Below, piece by piece: positions 18,994 to 28,575 of a stretch of 64,000 bases of DNA (position 1 is the stretch's first letter; every line of letters starts with the position of its first letter). Below the pieces are notes generated by a model. The model did no database searches, was not told the origin of the DNA, and was given only the letters and a program-made list of their open reading frames with translations. Position numbers and translations under genes: made by a program. Origin of the DNA: CAJQQK01 sp049116495 (GTDB lineage Bacteria > Pseudomonadota > Alphaproteobacteria > Rhizobiales > Hyphomicrobiaceae); NCBI GenBank assembly GCA_049116495.1, contig JAGDYV010000022.1:1-64000 (forward strand), in the 5' to 3' direction.

Positions 18994-21461
18994 GATTGGC
19001 CTCCGTCTGCTGCTTTCTCGTTTTCATCATCGTTCTTGACGGCGAACTGCCTGCGGTCGTGGGCATACTGTCTGAGCGTTGCTTCGACACGTGCATTAAT
19101 CGAATGAGTGGGAAATGTTCCGTCGGCTTGCCGCTCACCGGCAGGCATGCCGGTCAGCAGCGTAATGCCCTGAGCGATGGTCGAGACCGGATAGACATGA
19201 AATCGCCCTTCCGCTGCAGCGTCGACAATGTCCGGTCGCAGCATCAGATGCTTCACGTTTGCCGCGGGAATCAAGACACCTTGACGTCCGGTCAATCGAC
19301 GCCTGTTGCAGATATCGAAGAAACCCTCGATCTTTTCATTGACGCCGCCGATGGCCTGAACCTGACCGTACTGGTTCACGGATCCCGTAACTGCCAGCGA
19401 CTGCCGGATTGGCATGTCGGCGAGAGCTGAGAGAAGTGAATATAGTTCCGCTGAAGACGCACTATCACCATCAACGCCGCCGTAGGACTGCTCGAATACG
19501 ATGCTTGCCCACAGTGACATCGGGACATCGCGGGCGTAGTTGGCGGCGAGATAGCTCGAAAGGATCAGCACGCCTTTCGAATGAAGCGGTCCACCAAGCT
19601 TGGTTTCGCGCTCGATGTCGATAACCTTGCCGGATCCCATGCGCACGCGCGTCGTAATCCGCGACGGGCGCCCAAACGAAAAATTGCCGATCCTCATGAC
19701 CGAAAGACCATTGATCTGTCCGACGGCTTCTCCATCGGTTTCGACAAGCACGGTGCCGCGTTCAATCGCTTCGTGACTGCGCCGTCGAATTCGGTCGGCC
19801 CGCTGGACCTGCTCTTCGACGGCCCGCCCGACATCTTCTGCGTTGATCACATCCCGACCGGCTTCCCTGGCCCAGAAGTCGGCTTCGCCAAGAAGGTCTT
19901 CCAGCTTGCCGACTTGCAGTGACAAGCGTTCGGCGTCATCGACAAAGCGGGATGTCTCCTCGATAACGCGCGCAACGCCGGTGCCATCAATCGCCAGAAG
20001 TCCTGAGCGTTTCGCAAGCGTGGCAACCAGTCGGGCAAAAAGCGCTACGTTTTCCTCGGTCCTGGGAAACTCTTCGTCGAACTCCACTTCAACCTTGAAT
20101 AGTTCGGCGAACTCTGTGTCGAGCGAGCTGAGCAGGTAGTATAGAATGCGCTCGCCGATCAGGACGACCTTGATCTTCAGCGGGATGGGCTCGGGTTCCA
20201 GCGAAATCGTGCTCGCCAGACTGAGTTGCTCGACAGCCGAAACGATCGTTATCGCACCGCCGCGCAACGCTCTCTTCAGGGCCTCCCAGGCAAACGGCTC
20301 CGACAGTATCTTACGCGCATCGAGAATGAGGTATCCGCCATTCGCACGATGCAAGGCACCGGGACGGATCATCGTGAAATCCGTTATTAGCGCACCGAAT
20401 TGGGCGATGTGCTCAACGCGACCGACCATATTGGCCAGAGTCGGATGATCTTCGCTGATCAGCGGCGCTCCTTTCTGATCGCCGTCGCTGTCGTTGGCGA
20501 CCATGACGTTGACGCGATAGCGATTGAAGCGCGGGGAACCGGCCGGACTGTGGCTGGGTTGCGGAAATACACCGGGTTCCTTTTCCGGGTTTGAAAGAAA
20601 TATCTCGGCATGCTCCACGAGGTCCGGGCAGACCGCTTGCAGTCGTTCCTGGATCGCCTCGATCTCTGAAAACTCCTCCGAAACCGTCTTGATCGCCGCA
20701 TCCACGACGGCACCGGTCACCTCCGCATTCAGGTCTTGCACTTTCTCACGGTTGCGCTTCTCGTATCGAGGCAGTTGTTCAAGCAGTTCGCTCAGTTCCT
20801 TTTGGAGTTCGGCAATGTTTTCCTCGATAGCCTTCTTCTGCTGGGACGGGAGTGCATTGAACACTTCCGGCTTGATCACCTCCCCGTCGTCGGTCGGTGC
20901 CAATGCGAACCCCATAGGCGTGCGCAGAATCGTGGCGTTCCGGGATTCGGCCTTCTTGCGAAGGCTGCTGAACGCCTCCTCCTGCTGCTCTTCAAACGCA
21001 CTTGCAATGGTGCGCTGTCTTTCGCGGTACTCGTCAGATTGAAATACGGCTGGAATCTCGACTCGTAGATCCTCGATCAGGCCATCCATCGCGTCGCGAA
21101 ACCGAACGGCAACGCCCGCAGGCAACTGAATGGCTTGCGGATGATGCGGCGATTTGAAGTTGTGCACGTAGACCCAATCCTCAGGCGCCTCGGCCGTGGC
21201 AACCTTCCGGCGAAGATAAGAAAAGACTGCCGCATGGCGACCCGTTCCCTGAGGCCCGAGCACAAACAGGTTGTAGCCGGGTCGGTCAATATCGCTGCCA
21301 AAACGAACGGCGTTGAGCGCACGGTCCTGTCCGATGAGGGTGTCAACCGCTTCTATGTCATCGGTGGTGGCAAAACTAAGCTGCGCTGGATCGCACAAGG
21401 TGCGCAGCTTCGACGCTTGAATCGGCATAATCAGACTGGCTGGATCGGACACTTCTGCCAT
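18990..21461 (-). CDS. Lon-like ATP-dependent protease (LonB/YcbZ type)
   Basis: An 823-residue AAA+ protease of the Lon-related family lacking the LAN substrate domain. N-terminal region contains a modified Walker A (GPQGTGRHAAV, with R for the usual K, as known for this subfamily), then a long coiled-coil insertion (~150-290), a Walker B-like region (GGYLILDARK) and the C-terminal proteolytic domain with the catalytic Ser in GDSASSAE and Lys in NEKIEGF. It should degrade or remodel selected proteins in the cytoplasm. The gene is 97 bp behind the ABC ATPase gene and overlaps the Usp-like gene by 4 bp. A start at 21428 (MPIQASKLRTL) is an alternative. Confidence 0.9.
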   Translation of the reverse strand: MAEVSDPASLIMPIQASKLRTLCDPAQLSFATTDDIEAVDTLIGQDRALNAVRFGSDIDRPGYNLFVLGPQGTGRHAAVFSYLRRKVATAEAPEDWVYVHNFKSPHHPQAIQLPAGVAVRFRDAMDGLIEDLRVEIPAVFQSDEYRERQRTIASAFEEQQEEAFSSLRKKAESRNATILRTPMGFALAPTDDGEVIKPEVFNALPSQQKKAIEENIAELQKELSELLEQLPRYEKRNREKVQDLNAEVTGAVVDAAIKTVSEEFSEIEAIQERLQAVCPDLVEHAEIFLSNPEKEPGVFPQPSHSPAGSPRFNRYRVNVMVANDSDGDQKGAPLISEDHPTLANMVGRVEHIAQFGALITDFTMIRPGALHRANGGYLILDARKILSEPFAWEALKRALRGGAITIVSAVEQLSLASTISLEPEPIPLKIKVVLIGERILYYLLSSLDTEFAELFKVEVEFDEEFPRTEENVALFARLVATLAKRSGLLAIDGTGVARVIEETSRFVDDAERLSLQVGKLEDLLGEADFWAREAGRDVINAEDVGRAVEEQVQRADRIRRRSHEAIERGTVLVETDGEAVGQINGLSVMRIGNFSFGRPSRITTRVRMGSGKVIDIERETKLGGPLHSKGVLILSSYLAANYARDVPMSLWASIVFEQSYGGVDGDSASSAELYSLLSALADMPIRQSLAVTGSVNQYGQVQAIGGVNEKIEGFFDICNRRRLTGRQGVLIPAANVKHLMLRPDIVDAAAEGRFHVYPVSTIAQGITLLTGMPAGERQADGTFPTHSINARVEATLRQYAHDRRQFAVKNDDENEKAADGGQS

Positions 21462-21558
21462 TGGTCGCTATCTCACAAGGAACTTGGAATGCGACATGTT
21501 GAGGAATCGCTTCAGCGAACTCCTTGCTCTGGATCAAGTCTGCACTGGGAGACGCGCG

Positions 21559-22275
21559 CTAGGTGGCGACAGGCCCTAGCCCATCCACGATACGGCCGTC
21601 AACGATGCGGATCTGACGGTCGGTACGGGCGGCCAGGTTGAGGTCGTGCGTCACCATGACGATCGCGCGAGCGGTTTCGTCGACGAGTTTCCTGAAAATC
21701 TTGAGCACTTGCTCGCCCGACGCCGTATCGAGATTACCGGTTGGCTCATCCGCCAGAAGAACGAGCGGCTCGTTTGCCAGCGCCCGGGCGATGGCGACAC
21801 GCTGGCGCTCGCCGCCGGAAAGTTGACCAGGTAGCTTGTCGGCATGTTCCTCCAAGCCGAGCGAAGCGAGGAGGTCCAACGCGCGTTGCTTCATCTCCGC
21901 TTCGCTGAGGCGTTCAAGCGCGCGCATCGGCAGCATGACATTGGCCAGCGCGGAAAACTCCGGCAGCAGAAAATGAAACTGAAAGACGAAGCCCAGCGAC
22001 GAAAGCCGCAACTGCGCGCGTTCCGTTTCGCTGAGCAGGTTCGCTTCACGGCCCTGGATAAGCACGTCACCGCTTGTCGGAACGTCCAGCAAGCCAAGCA
22101 GGTAGAGGAGCGAGCTCTTGCCCGATCCCGATGGTCCCGTGATCGCTGCGAACTGCCCCCCCTCGATCTTGAGATTGATGTCTTCGACAAGCGTCGTGAT
22201 GACGCCATCGCCGATCGTTCGTGTAACGTGGCGTAGTTCGATCAGTGGCGCTTCTTGGCTGGTTGCGATCATCAT
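21559..22275 (-). CDS. ABC transporter ATP-binding protein (MacB/LolD type)
   Basis: A 238-residue ATPase with Walker A GPSGSGKSS, signature LSGGERQRVAIARAL, Walker B LVLLADEPTG and H-loop VTHDLN, all intact. It is the energising subunit of the exporter encoded with the permease and adaptor upstream; its ATG overlaps the permease stop by 4 bp. The family (MacB, LolD, DevA) powers trans-periplasmic export of lipids, lipoproteins or small toxic molecules through conformational coupling. The substrate is not evident. Confidence 0.93.
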   Translation of the reverse strand: MMIATSQEAPLIELRHVTRTIGDGVITTLVEDINLKIEGGQFAAITGPSGSGKSSLLYLLGLLDVPTSGDVLIQGREANLLSETERAQLRLSSLGFVFQFHFLLPEFSALANVMLPMRALERLSEAEMKQRALDLLASLGLEEHADKLPGQLSGGERQRVAIARALANEPLVLLADEPTGNLDTASGEQVLKIFRKLVDETARAIVMVTHDLNLAARTDRQIRIVDGRIVDGLGPVAT

Positions 22276-23507
22276 GACGCCCCGCGAATGATTTCGACAG
22301 GATGTGCGCGCGCGGCCTTGCGCGCCGGCAGGTAACCAGCGATCGCCGAAGCTGCCAGCGCCACCGCCGACGCCAACAGATAGTGAATGATCGTGTAGTG
22401 CATCGGCAGATGAGTCGCGTCGACGAACGGGCTTTTGAACTCAACCGAGCCGAGCATCAAGCAAAGCACATATCCGAGAATCCAGCCGAGCGCCGTTCCA
22501 GCAACGCCGATCAGCATCGCCTCAAGCAGGAAGATTCGGCGCACGGTCTTTTCCGTGAAGCCCAGGGATTTGAGAATCGCGATATCACGCGTCTTCTCAT
22601 GAGTGATCGTCGAAATGATATTGTAGGTGCCGAACGAGGCGACAAGCAGGATCGCACCAACCACCGTGTACATGATGAAGTTGCGGATTTCGAAAGCAGA
22701 CAGCAGGTCTTCGTTTGCTTCCTGCCAGGACACCGACTTGTAACCGGTCTGTGCTTCGATGCGCGCGGCGACGGCCCGGGCTCCGAGGATATCGTTCACG
22801 CGCACTCGGATCGCATTAACAAGGCCTGTCTGACCTGCCAGTATTTGCGCCGTCTTGATGAGCGTATAGGCCTGGGTCTCGTCGATTTGACTGACGCCGG
22901 CGTGCAGCAGGGCGACGACAGTGCAGGACATCCGCCGGCCAGTGCCGGCCGCGAGCGTGATCGTGTTGCCGACCCGCACACCGATCTTGGCCGCCAGCCG
23001 ATCGCCGAGGATGATCGCGTTGGAGGACTTGAACAGATCGTCGAGCGTGCCCTTGCGGATTTGACTGGCAAGCTTCGAGACGTTGCGCTCGCGCCGCGGG
23101 TCAATGCCGGTGACGTTGGCGGCGACGTCCCGTCCGGCGTAGCGGATCACGGCACGCGATTGCACGGACGGTGCCACCGCTCCCCCGAGCCACGTCTCCA
23201 ACGCGGCGACAATGGCATACGGGTTCTTGATACCAGCGCGGATGACCGGCGTCCTCAACCCTGAAAACTCGACCGCCGCGTATATTTCCTCTACGGGCTG
23301 GCGAGGCGGATTGCGCCGTTCGTCGTTGATCGTTACGTGCGGCAAACTGTCGACGAGTTGGTCAATGAAATCGCGCTGTGATCCGTCCATCAATGCTGCC
23401 ATCATGACCGAGAATCCGACACCCATTGCGACACCGAACATGCCGACGAGCGTCTGGCGCACACGCGTGAACACGTGCGTTGCTGCGATTTCGAGAATGA
23501 GCCTCAT
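22272..23507 (-). CDS. ABC transporter permease, FtsX/MacB type
   Basis: A 411-residue inner-membrane protein with the MacB-like layout: one N-terminal membrane helix (VGMFGVAMGVGFSVMMAAL), a large periplasmic domain (~45-280), then three helices near the C-terminus (around 285, 335 and 380) and the conserved DIAILKSLGFTEKTVRRIFL segment that contacts the ATPase. It overlaps the adaptor gene upstream and the ATPase gene downstream by 4 bp each, so the three form one transcription unit. DevC-like exporters have this arrangement. Confidence 0.9.
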   Translation of the reverse strand: MRLILEIAATHVFTRVRQTLVGMFGVAMGVGFSVMMAALMDGSQRDFIDQLVDSLPHVTINDERRNPPRQPVEEIYAAVEFSGLRTPVIRAGIKNPYAIVAALETWLGGAVAPSVQSRAVIRYAGRDVAANVTGIDPRRERNVSKLASQIRKGTLDDLFKSSNAIILGDRLAAKIGVRVGNTITLAAGTGRRMSCTVVALLHAGVSQIDETQAYTLIKTAQILAGQTGLVNAIRVRVNDILGARAVAARIEAQTGYKSVSWQEANEDLLSAFEIRNFIMYTVVGAILLVASFGTYNIISTITHEKTRDIAILKSLGFTEKTVRRIFLLEAMLIGVAGTALGWILGYVLCLMLGSVEFKSPFVDATHLPMHYTIIHYLLASAVALAASAIAGYLPARKAARAHPVEIIRGAS

Positions 23508-24643
23508 GGCGTCGCAGCGCCATCCACGCGAACCCTGTTGCCGTCGCGAAGATCGCCGCGATACGGCGACAACACGACATCGTCGACGGAGACACCGTCG
23601 CGGAGTTCCACGAGCCGCCCGCCGCGAATTCCGACGCTGACCCGCTTGTGGGAGAGCCGGCCCTCCTTTACCAGCTGCACCGTACCGTTCGATATCGCCT
23701 CTGCCGGGACGAGAACCGCGTCCCTGACCTCGCGAACGATGACGTTGGCCTCGACACTCATGCCGATCATCAGCGGCGTCTCGTCCGGCAAGCGCAGGTA
23801 AACGCGAAACGTCTTGGTCGCGGGATCGCCTTTCGGCGTCAGGCGCTCGACCTTGGCACCGAGCGGCCCGCCGGTGTGCCCCTCGTGGCGCAGCATGACG
23901 TTTTGGCCGGGGCTGACCTTTCCGACGTCATCCTCGTTGACCTCAGCGACGACGCGTAGCGGTTTCGGCTTTCCGACCCACAGCAGCGCCGCATTGGCAC
24001 CCGTCCCGGCAATCTCGCCGACCTCGCCATCGCGACGCAACACCAAGCCGTTCATCGGCGACTTCAAGGCTAGGTCGGAAATTCTGTCCATTTGCGCCGC
24101 GACGCGCGCCTCATACTCCCGAACCTGGGTGCGCTTCTCGTCATAGGTGGTTTGTGATGTGATATTGCGATCGACAAGCTTCTTGATGCGCTTGGCATCT
24201 GCCCGGACCCGGGCGAGGCGCGCCTCCAGCTCGCGTAACACCGCGCGCTCCTCGCCATCGTCAAGGCGCACGAGAACTTCGCCTTTCGCGACGGACTTTC
24301 CTTCGCACGTGCAGATTTCGACAATCCTCTTGCGCTGCAAAGTCGCGATCTTGGACCAGTTGACGGGCTCGACGACGCCGGTCGCGTAGACAACTTGAGC
24401 CGCATCGCCACGCTTGGCAGCAACTGCGCTGACCAGGCTGCCACGACCGAACAACCACCAGGCCAGCATGACCGCCAGCAGGACTCCTGCCAGCAGTCCA
24501 ACCGAGCGCCAGGCACCCAGCCCCGCGAACAGCTTCGGCACGTTGAACCGCGCCCGATCGACGATTTGAGCGTGGGCAGGACCGAGCCGGTTCACGATGC
24601 GGTCCGCGAGCCCGTGTCTCGATGTTGAACGAAAATCCTGCAT
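23504..24643 (-). CDS. Periplasmic adaptor (HlyD/MFP family) of ABC exporter
   Basis: A 379-residue adaptor from the ATG at 24643, chosen because AAGGA lies 7 bases upstream; the open frame reaches 24784 but lacks a site there. One N-terminal membrane anchor (SVGLLAGVLLAVMLAWWLF) is followed by a lipoyl-like half motif (CTCEGKSVAKGEVLVRLDD), a coiled-coil hairpin (ELEARLARVRADAKRIKKL), a second lipoyl half (LKSPMNGLVLRRDGEVGEI) and a beta-barrel. It should bridge the permease to an outer membrane channel, which is not encoded here. First gene of the unit; an FNR-type box is 275 bp upstream. Confidence 0.9.
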   Translation of the reverse strand: MQDFRSTSRHGLADRIVNRLGPAHAQIVDRARFNVPKLFAGLGAWRSVGLLAGVLLAVMLAWWLFGRGSLVSAVAAKRGDAAQVVYATGVVEPVNWSKIATLQRKRIVEICTCEGKSVAKGEVLVRLDDGEERAVLRELEARLARVRADAKRIKKLVDRNITSQTTYDEKRTQVREYEARVAAQMDRISDLALKSPMNGLVLRRDGEVGEIAGTGANAALLWVGKPKPLRVVAEVNEDDVGKVSPGQNVMLRHEGHTGGPLGAKVERLTPKGDPATKTFRVYLRLPDETPLMIGMSVEANVIVREVRDAVLVPAEAISNGTVQLVKEGRLSHKRVSVGIRGGRLVELRDGVSVDDVVLSPYRGDLRDGNRVRVDGAATP

Positions 24644-24998
24644 GGGGTCCTTACCCGGGCTGCTTGCGAGATCGGCACCAAGTCTATGAGGGCGCATCCT
24701 CCTTGCCGTAGCGTTTTCCGACGGTTGGACAGTCATTGTGTCCGGACGGCAAGCGTATGCCATTACGGCCAAGGCGTGGTGCAATCATGGTTCCAACCGA
24801 CGAACGAAGACCCTACGCCGTGCGAAGCTGAGTGCGTTGACTCGGATCAATTGGGCGAGCTGCCTTGCATTTAGCAGGGCGCCGACGGAACCGACTTCGA
24901 GACATCGCGCGCGGCCTTTGATCAAAATCAAAAGACCCGTGCAAATTCAGGCGCAAACTTGAGGGAAGCCTCGGGCAGTAATCCTCATCGGCGAAAAA
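24644..24998. other. Divergent promoter region with FNR/FixK box
   Basis: This 355-bp interval separates the exporter operon (minus) from the EEP gene (plus). Apart from the box at 24918 no gene-like signal is seen; the minus frame that crosses part of it is antisense to the EEP gene. Confidence 0.55.
24918..24931. promoter_or_regulatory. FNR/FixK-type box, perfect TTGAT-N4-ATCAA
   Basis: TTGATCAAAATCAA matches the anaerobox consensus at all ten defined positions. Its centre is about 74 bp before the EEP start codon (24999), fitting a class II site at -41 with a short leader, and 282 bp before the adaptor gene on the other strand. The regulator (FNR, FixK or CooA-like) is not encoded in the window. 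Confidence 0.65.
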
Positions 24999-25970
24999 AT
25001 GCGCATTGCCACATTCAACATCGAGAGTCTGGACCTGCCGGTCGAGTCCCGAACTGCCATTTTGCGGCCCGCTCTCGACCGACTCCAGGCGGATGTGGTC
25101 TGCCTCCAGGAAATCAATGGTCAAAAGACCTCCGGCCAGCCGGGACGCAGCCTCATCGCACTTGACCAGTTGCTGGAAGGCACCCGGTACGCCACCTACC
25201 ACAGGGCCGAGACCACGTCGCCTGAGCGCTCGACGGCCGCAAGCGTCCACAATCTTGTGACACTGTCCCGCTTCCCCATCCTCGGCAACAAGCAGGTCTG
25301 GCATGATCTCGTACCGCCCGCGCAGGTGAACCTGCAAACGGCGCTCTCGGACTCGGAAGAGATCATGCAAACACGTTTCGACCGCCCGGTGCTCGTGACC
25401 GATGTCGATGCGGGTGGCCACCCGCTGACCGTCGTGAACGTGCATTTGCGCGCGCCGACGGCAACCAGCGTGCCCGGCCAGAAACTCTCTCCGTTCCGTT
25501 GGCGATCGATTGCCGCCTGGGCCGAGGGATACTATGTCTCCGGTTTGAAGCGAACCGGTCAGGCGCTGGAGCTGCGCTTGCTGGTCGACGCTCTGTTCGA
25601 CCACGATGCGCGCGCGCGCATCGTTGTTGCGGGTGATTTCAATGCGCAAGACCATGAAACGCCGTTGCGCATCGTGATCGGGGCACCGGAAGACACCGGC
25701 AACAGCGATCTCGCAGCACGCGCCTTGGTCGTTTTGGATCGGGCGGCGCCACCGGCGCGGCGCTTTAGTGTCCTGCACCATGGTCGCCCACAGATGCTGG
25801 ATCACATCTTGGCGAGCCATTCTCTCTACGGGAAATTCCGCGAAATCTCAATTCACAACGAAGCCTTGGGCGACGAAGCGGTCGGATATGCCATGGGCCT
25901 CGACTCGATGGGTTCCTATCACGCCGCAGTCGTTGCGACCTTCGATGACGATCATCTTCAGAGTTGGTGA
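24999..25970 (+). CDS. Endonuclease/exonuclease/phosphatase family protein
   Basis: A 323-residue cytoplasmic EEP-fold hydrolase without signal peptide. Visible motifs: RIATFNIESL (first strand and Asn), VVCLQEING (metal-binding Glu), NVHLRAP (His), VVAGDFNAQDHETPL (Asp and Asn), and MLDHILAS. The last motif, normally SDHxPV, reads GSYHAAV, so the aspartate that orients the catalytic His is replaced by Tyr. Phosphodiester or phosphomonoester hydrolysis is likely but activity could be altered. It stands alone behind an FNR-type box, which suggests low-oxygen induction. Confidence 0.85.
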   Translation: MRIATFNIESLDLPVESRTAILRPALDRLQADVVCLQEINGQKTSGQPGRSLIALDQLLEGTRYATYHRAETTSPERSTAASVHNLVTLSRFPILGNKQVWHDLVPPAQVNLQTALSDSEEIMQTRFDRPVLVTDVDAGGHPLTVVNVHLRAPTATSVPGQKLSPFRWRSIAAWAEGYYVSGLKRTGQALELRLLVDALFDHDARARIVVAGDFNAQDHETPLRIVIGAPEDTGNSDLAARALVVLDRAAPPARRFSVLHHGRPQMLDHILASHSLYGKFREISIHNEALGDEAVGYAMGLDSMGSYHAAVVATFDDDHLQSW

Positions 25971-26021
25971 GAAAAGGGAATGGCCCTTCACTCACCAACT
26001 TTCTAACTGCGCGGACGATGC

Positions 26022-26600
26022 CTAAAGTGCCATTTGCGGTGCCGCATTCGACATGCTATGTGGCTCGGGAATTTCCGTCATTGTCGCCTCGGTCAGCAGC
26101 AGGACGCTCGCGACCGACACAGCGTTTTCGAGCGCAATCCGGACGACTTTGGCCGGATCGATAATGCCAGCTTCAACAAGATCGACATATTCCCGCTTGG
26201 CCGCATCAAACCCCACGTTGCCTTTGCTTTCCAGCATCCGCGCGACCACGACGCCGCCATCCACTGCCGAGTTTTCTGCGATCTGCCGCGCCGGCGCCTG
26301 CAGGGCGCGCTTCAGGATTTGGATGCCGGTGTTAGCGTCTCCTTCATTCTGCTTTTCAAGTTCACCCAGCGCCTCCGTACATCGCAGCAGCGCCAAACCG
26401 CCGCCCGGCACGATCCCTTCCGCGACAGCAGCCTTCGTTGCACTGATGGCATCGTCCAAGGCCTCCTTGCGGGCCTTCAGCTCCGTTTCGCATGGCGCAC
26501 CAACGCGGATTACCGCAATGCCACCGACGAGCATGGCCAAACGCTCCTGCAGCTTTTCGCGGTCATAATCAGACGTCGTTTCTTCGATCTGATTGCGTTG
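26022..26600 (-). pseudogene. groL: C-terminal fragment of GroEL
   Basis: The frame encodes roughly the last 190 residues of a GroEL: IEETTSDYDREKLQERLA, VAEGIVPGGGLALLRC, and VDLVEAGIIDPAKVVRIAL, ending in ATMTEIPEP. The apical domain and N-terminal equatorial half (about 345 residues, including the ATP-binding loop) are absent, and the upstream end runs into unrelated sequence next to the GMC gene. The typical GGM tail is also missing. It cannot form a working chaperonin. Confidence 0.88.
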
Positions 26601-26725
26601 GCCAAACTCCAGCGTGATAGTTCCTGTGGGCCTCATTGTTGCTGCGCTACCTGCCGGTATGGTTCAACGATCTTTGGTTATCCACGGGCATTCGCTCCGG
26701 ACGATATATAACGAGGAAGGACGAA

Positions 26726-28366
26726 GTGAAGGAGCCAGAAACAGCACCACCTGAGCGTTTCGATTTCATCGTAACCGGTGCCGGTTCGGCCGGGTCGGTT
26801 TTGGCCGCCCGGCTGAGCGCCTGCGGCCGCTATCGCGTGCTACTCCTCGAGGCAGGTCCTTCGGATCACTATCCATGGATCCAGATACCCATCGGTGTGA
26901 CCAAGCTTTTCACCGACCCAACTGTCAATTGGCGGTTTGAGACAGAACCCGTTGCTGCACTCGATGGCCGGCAACTCTATCAGCCACGTGGCAAGGTGCT
27001 CGGTGGCACAAGCTCGATCAATGGTATGGTCTATATGCGCGGGACTCCTCAGGATTATGACGGCTGGCAACAGCGCGGCTGCACCGGCTGGGACTGGCAA
27101 TCCGTGTTGCCGTACTTTAAGAAGTCCCAGCACCAGAGCCGTGGCGGTGATGCGCACCACGGTGTTGATGGGCCTCTCGGTGTTTCCGACATAGTCGAAC
27201 CGTTTGCTCTGTCGCGTGCCTGCGTTGCAGCCGCGGTTGAAGCAGGTATTCCAGCGAACAACGACTTCAACGGACCTGAACAGGAAGGGACCGGTTTCTA
27301 TCAGTTTACGATCGCCAGCAACGGGCGGCGTGCCAGCGCGTCACAGGCCTTTTTGAACCGCAAAACCCGACGCCGATCCAATCTGGAAATCGCAACGGAG
27401 GCACTGGCTGAACGCATTCTTGTCGAGGATGGGCGTGCGGTTGGTATCGTCTATCAGTGCCGCGGCGAGAGGCGGACGGCTTATGCCGCCGCAGAGGTCA
27501 TCGTGTGCGGTGGCGTGTTCGGCTCGCCCCAGCTTCTTCAGCTCTCAGGCATCGGGCCCGGCGATGTCCTGCAGAAGGCGGGCGTGCCGGTTGAGGTCGA
27601 GCGCGCTTCAGTTGGGCGGAACCTTCACGATCACTTCAATGTCCACCTGACATACAAATGCACCGATGCGAGCCCGGTGACTTTGAATGACCTCGCGCGC
27701 AGTCCATCAAAGCGTTTGCGAGCAGGTTTCCACTACGCGCTAACGGGGCGTGGTCTGCTGGCGACGTCCGGCGTTTGTGCTGGCGTTTTTACGCGTACGG
27801 ACCCGCGCCTCCAAACGCCGGACCTGCAAATCAATCTCCTTCTCTACAGCTCTGCCGGACGTGCCGAATCCGGCATCCTTCCCCATCCCTTCTCGGCGTT
27901 CGCATTCAGCCTCGTGCATTTGCGCTCGGAAAGCAGAGGATGCGTTTCCATAACCGGACCACGAGCCAGCCTACCACCGTCGATCGAGATGGATTTCCTG
28001 AGCACCGAGTACGAGCGACGCGCCATGATCGAGGCGATGCGCATCGGCCGGCGGATCGGGGCACAGCGCCAGCTGGCCGCATTTGTCGAGCGTGAAATCT
28101 TACCCGGGCCGAGCGTCGACACCGACGAAGAAATTCTCGCAGATCTGCGCGCCCGTGGATTGGCGAACTATCACCCGGTTGGCACCTGCCGCATGGGTGG
28201 GGATCCGGAAGCGGTGGTCAATCCGCGATTGCAGGTCAACGGCGTCGCCAACCTGCGAGTCGCTGACGCATCGATCATGCCTCAGATCGCTTCCGGCAAC
28301 ACCAACGCTCCCTCAATCATGATCGGTGAGAAGGCAGCTGACATGATTCTCGCGGATGCCCGCTGA
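26726..28366 (+). CDS. GMC-family FAD-dependent oxidoreductase
   Basis: A 546-residue flavoenzyme related to choline and alcohol dehydrogenases. I start at the GTG at 26726 because GAGGAAGG lies 5 bases upstream; the open frame extends to 26636. The FAD-binding motif GAGSAGSVLAARLS lies at ~17-30, GMC signature 1 in GKVLGGTSSINGMVYMRG, signature 2 in GVFGSPQLLQLSGIGPG, and the catalytic His in NYHPVGTCRMG with a C-terminal Asn in SGNTNAPSIMIGEKAA. It oxidises an alcohol to an aldehyde. It leads a plus-strand pair with the TauD dioxygenase at 28576. Confidence 0.92.
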   Translation: MKEPETAPPERFDFIVTGAGSAGSVLAARLSACGRYRVLLLEAGPSDHYPWIQIPIGVTKLFTDPTVNWRFETEPVAALDGRQLYQPRGKVLGGTSSINGMVYMRGTPQDYDGWQQRGCTGWDWQSVLPYFKKSQHQSRGGDAHHGVDGPLGVSDIVEPFALSRACVAAAVEAGIPANNDFNGPEQEGTGFYQFTIASNGRRASASQAFLNRKTRRRSNLEIATEALAERILVEDGRAVGIVYQCRGERRTAYAAAEVIVCGGVFGSPQLLQLSGIGPGDVLQKAGVPVEVERASVGRNLHDHFNVHLTYKCTDASPVTLNDLARSPSKRLRAGFHYALTGRGLLATSGVCAGVFTRTDPRLQTPDLQINLLLYSSAGRAESGILPHPFSAFAFSLVHLRSESRGCVSITGPRASLPPSIEMDFLSTEYERRAMIEAMRIGRRIGAQRQLAAFVEREILPGPSVDTDEEILADLRARGLANYHPVGTCRMGGDPEAVVNPRLQVNGVANLRVADASIMPQIASGNTNAPSIMIGEKAADMILADAR

Positions 28367-28575
28367 ACTGACTTTGTGCTGTGCCCGCAGTTCATAGTCT
28401 TGTCGGGTGCGTCCGTTGAAAAGATGCCTTGCTGGTGGTCTAGCACCGAAGAGGGAGACGGCGTTCCGTTGACTGTCGCTGAGCCGCTTTTAATATCCCC
28501 ATCCAAAGAGTTCATTGAAGAAATACGAGATCATCTTGAACGCCAGACACAGCATCTCAAAAATTGAGTCCAGTC

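Noticed and set aside
22302..23264. Plus-strand open frame of 320 codons
   Set aside because: Antisense shadow of the FtsX-type permease; no ribosome binding site or domain.
24813..25820. Minus-strand open frame of 335 codons
   Set aside because: Antisense to the EEP gene, whose motifs are clear; the antisense product has none.
28376..28567. 63-codon frame between GMC and TauD genes
   Set aside because: No ribosome binding site or known family; the helical end (SKEFIEEIRDHLERQ) is suggestive but not enough to call a gene.
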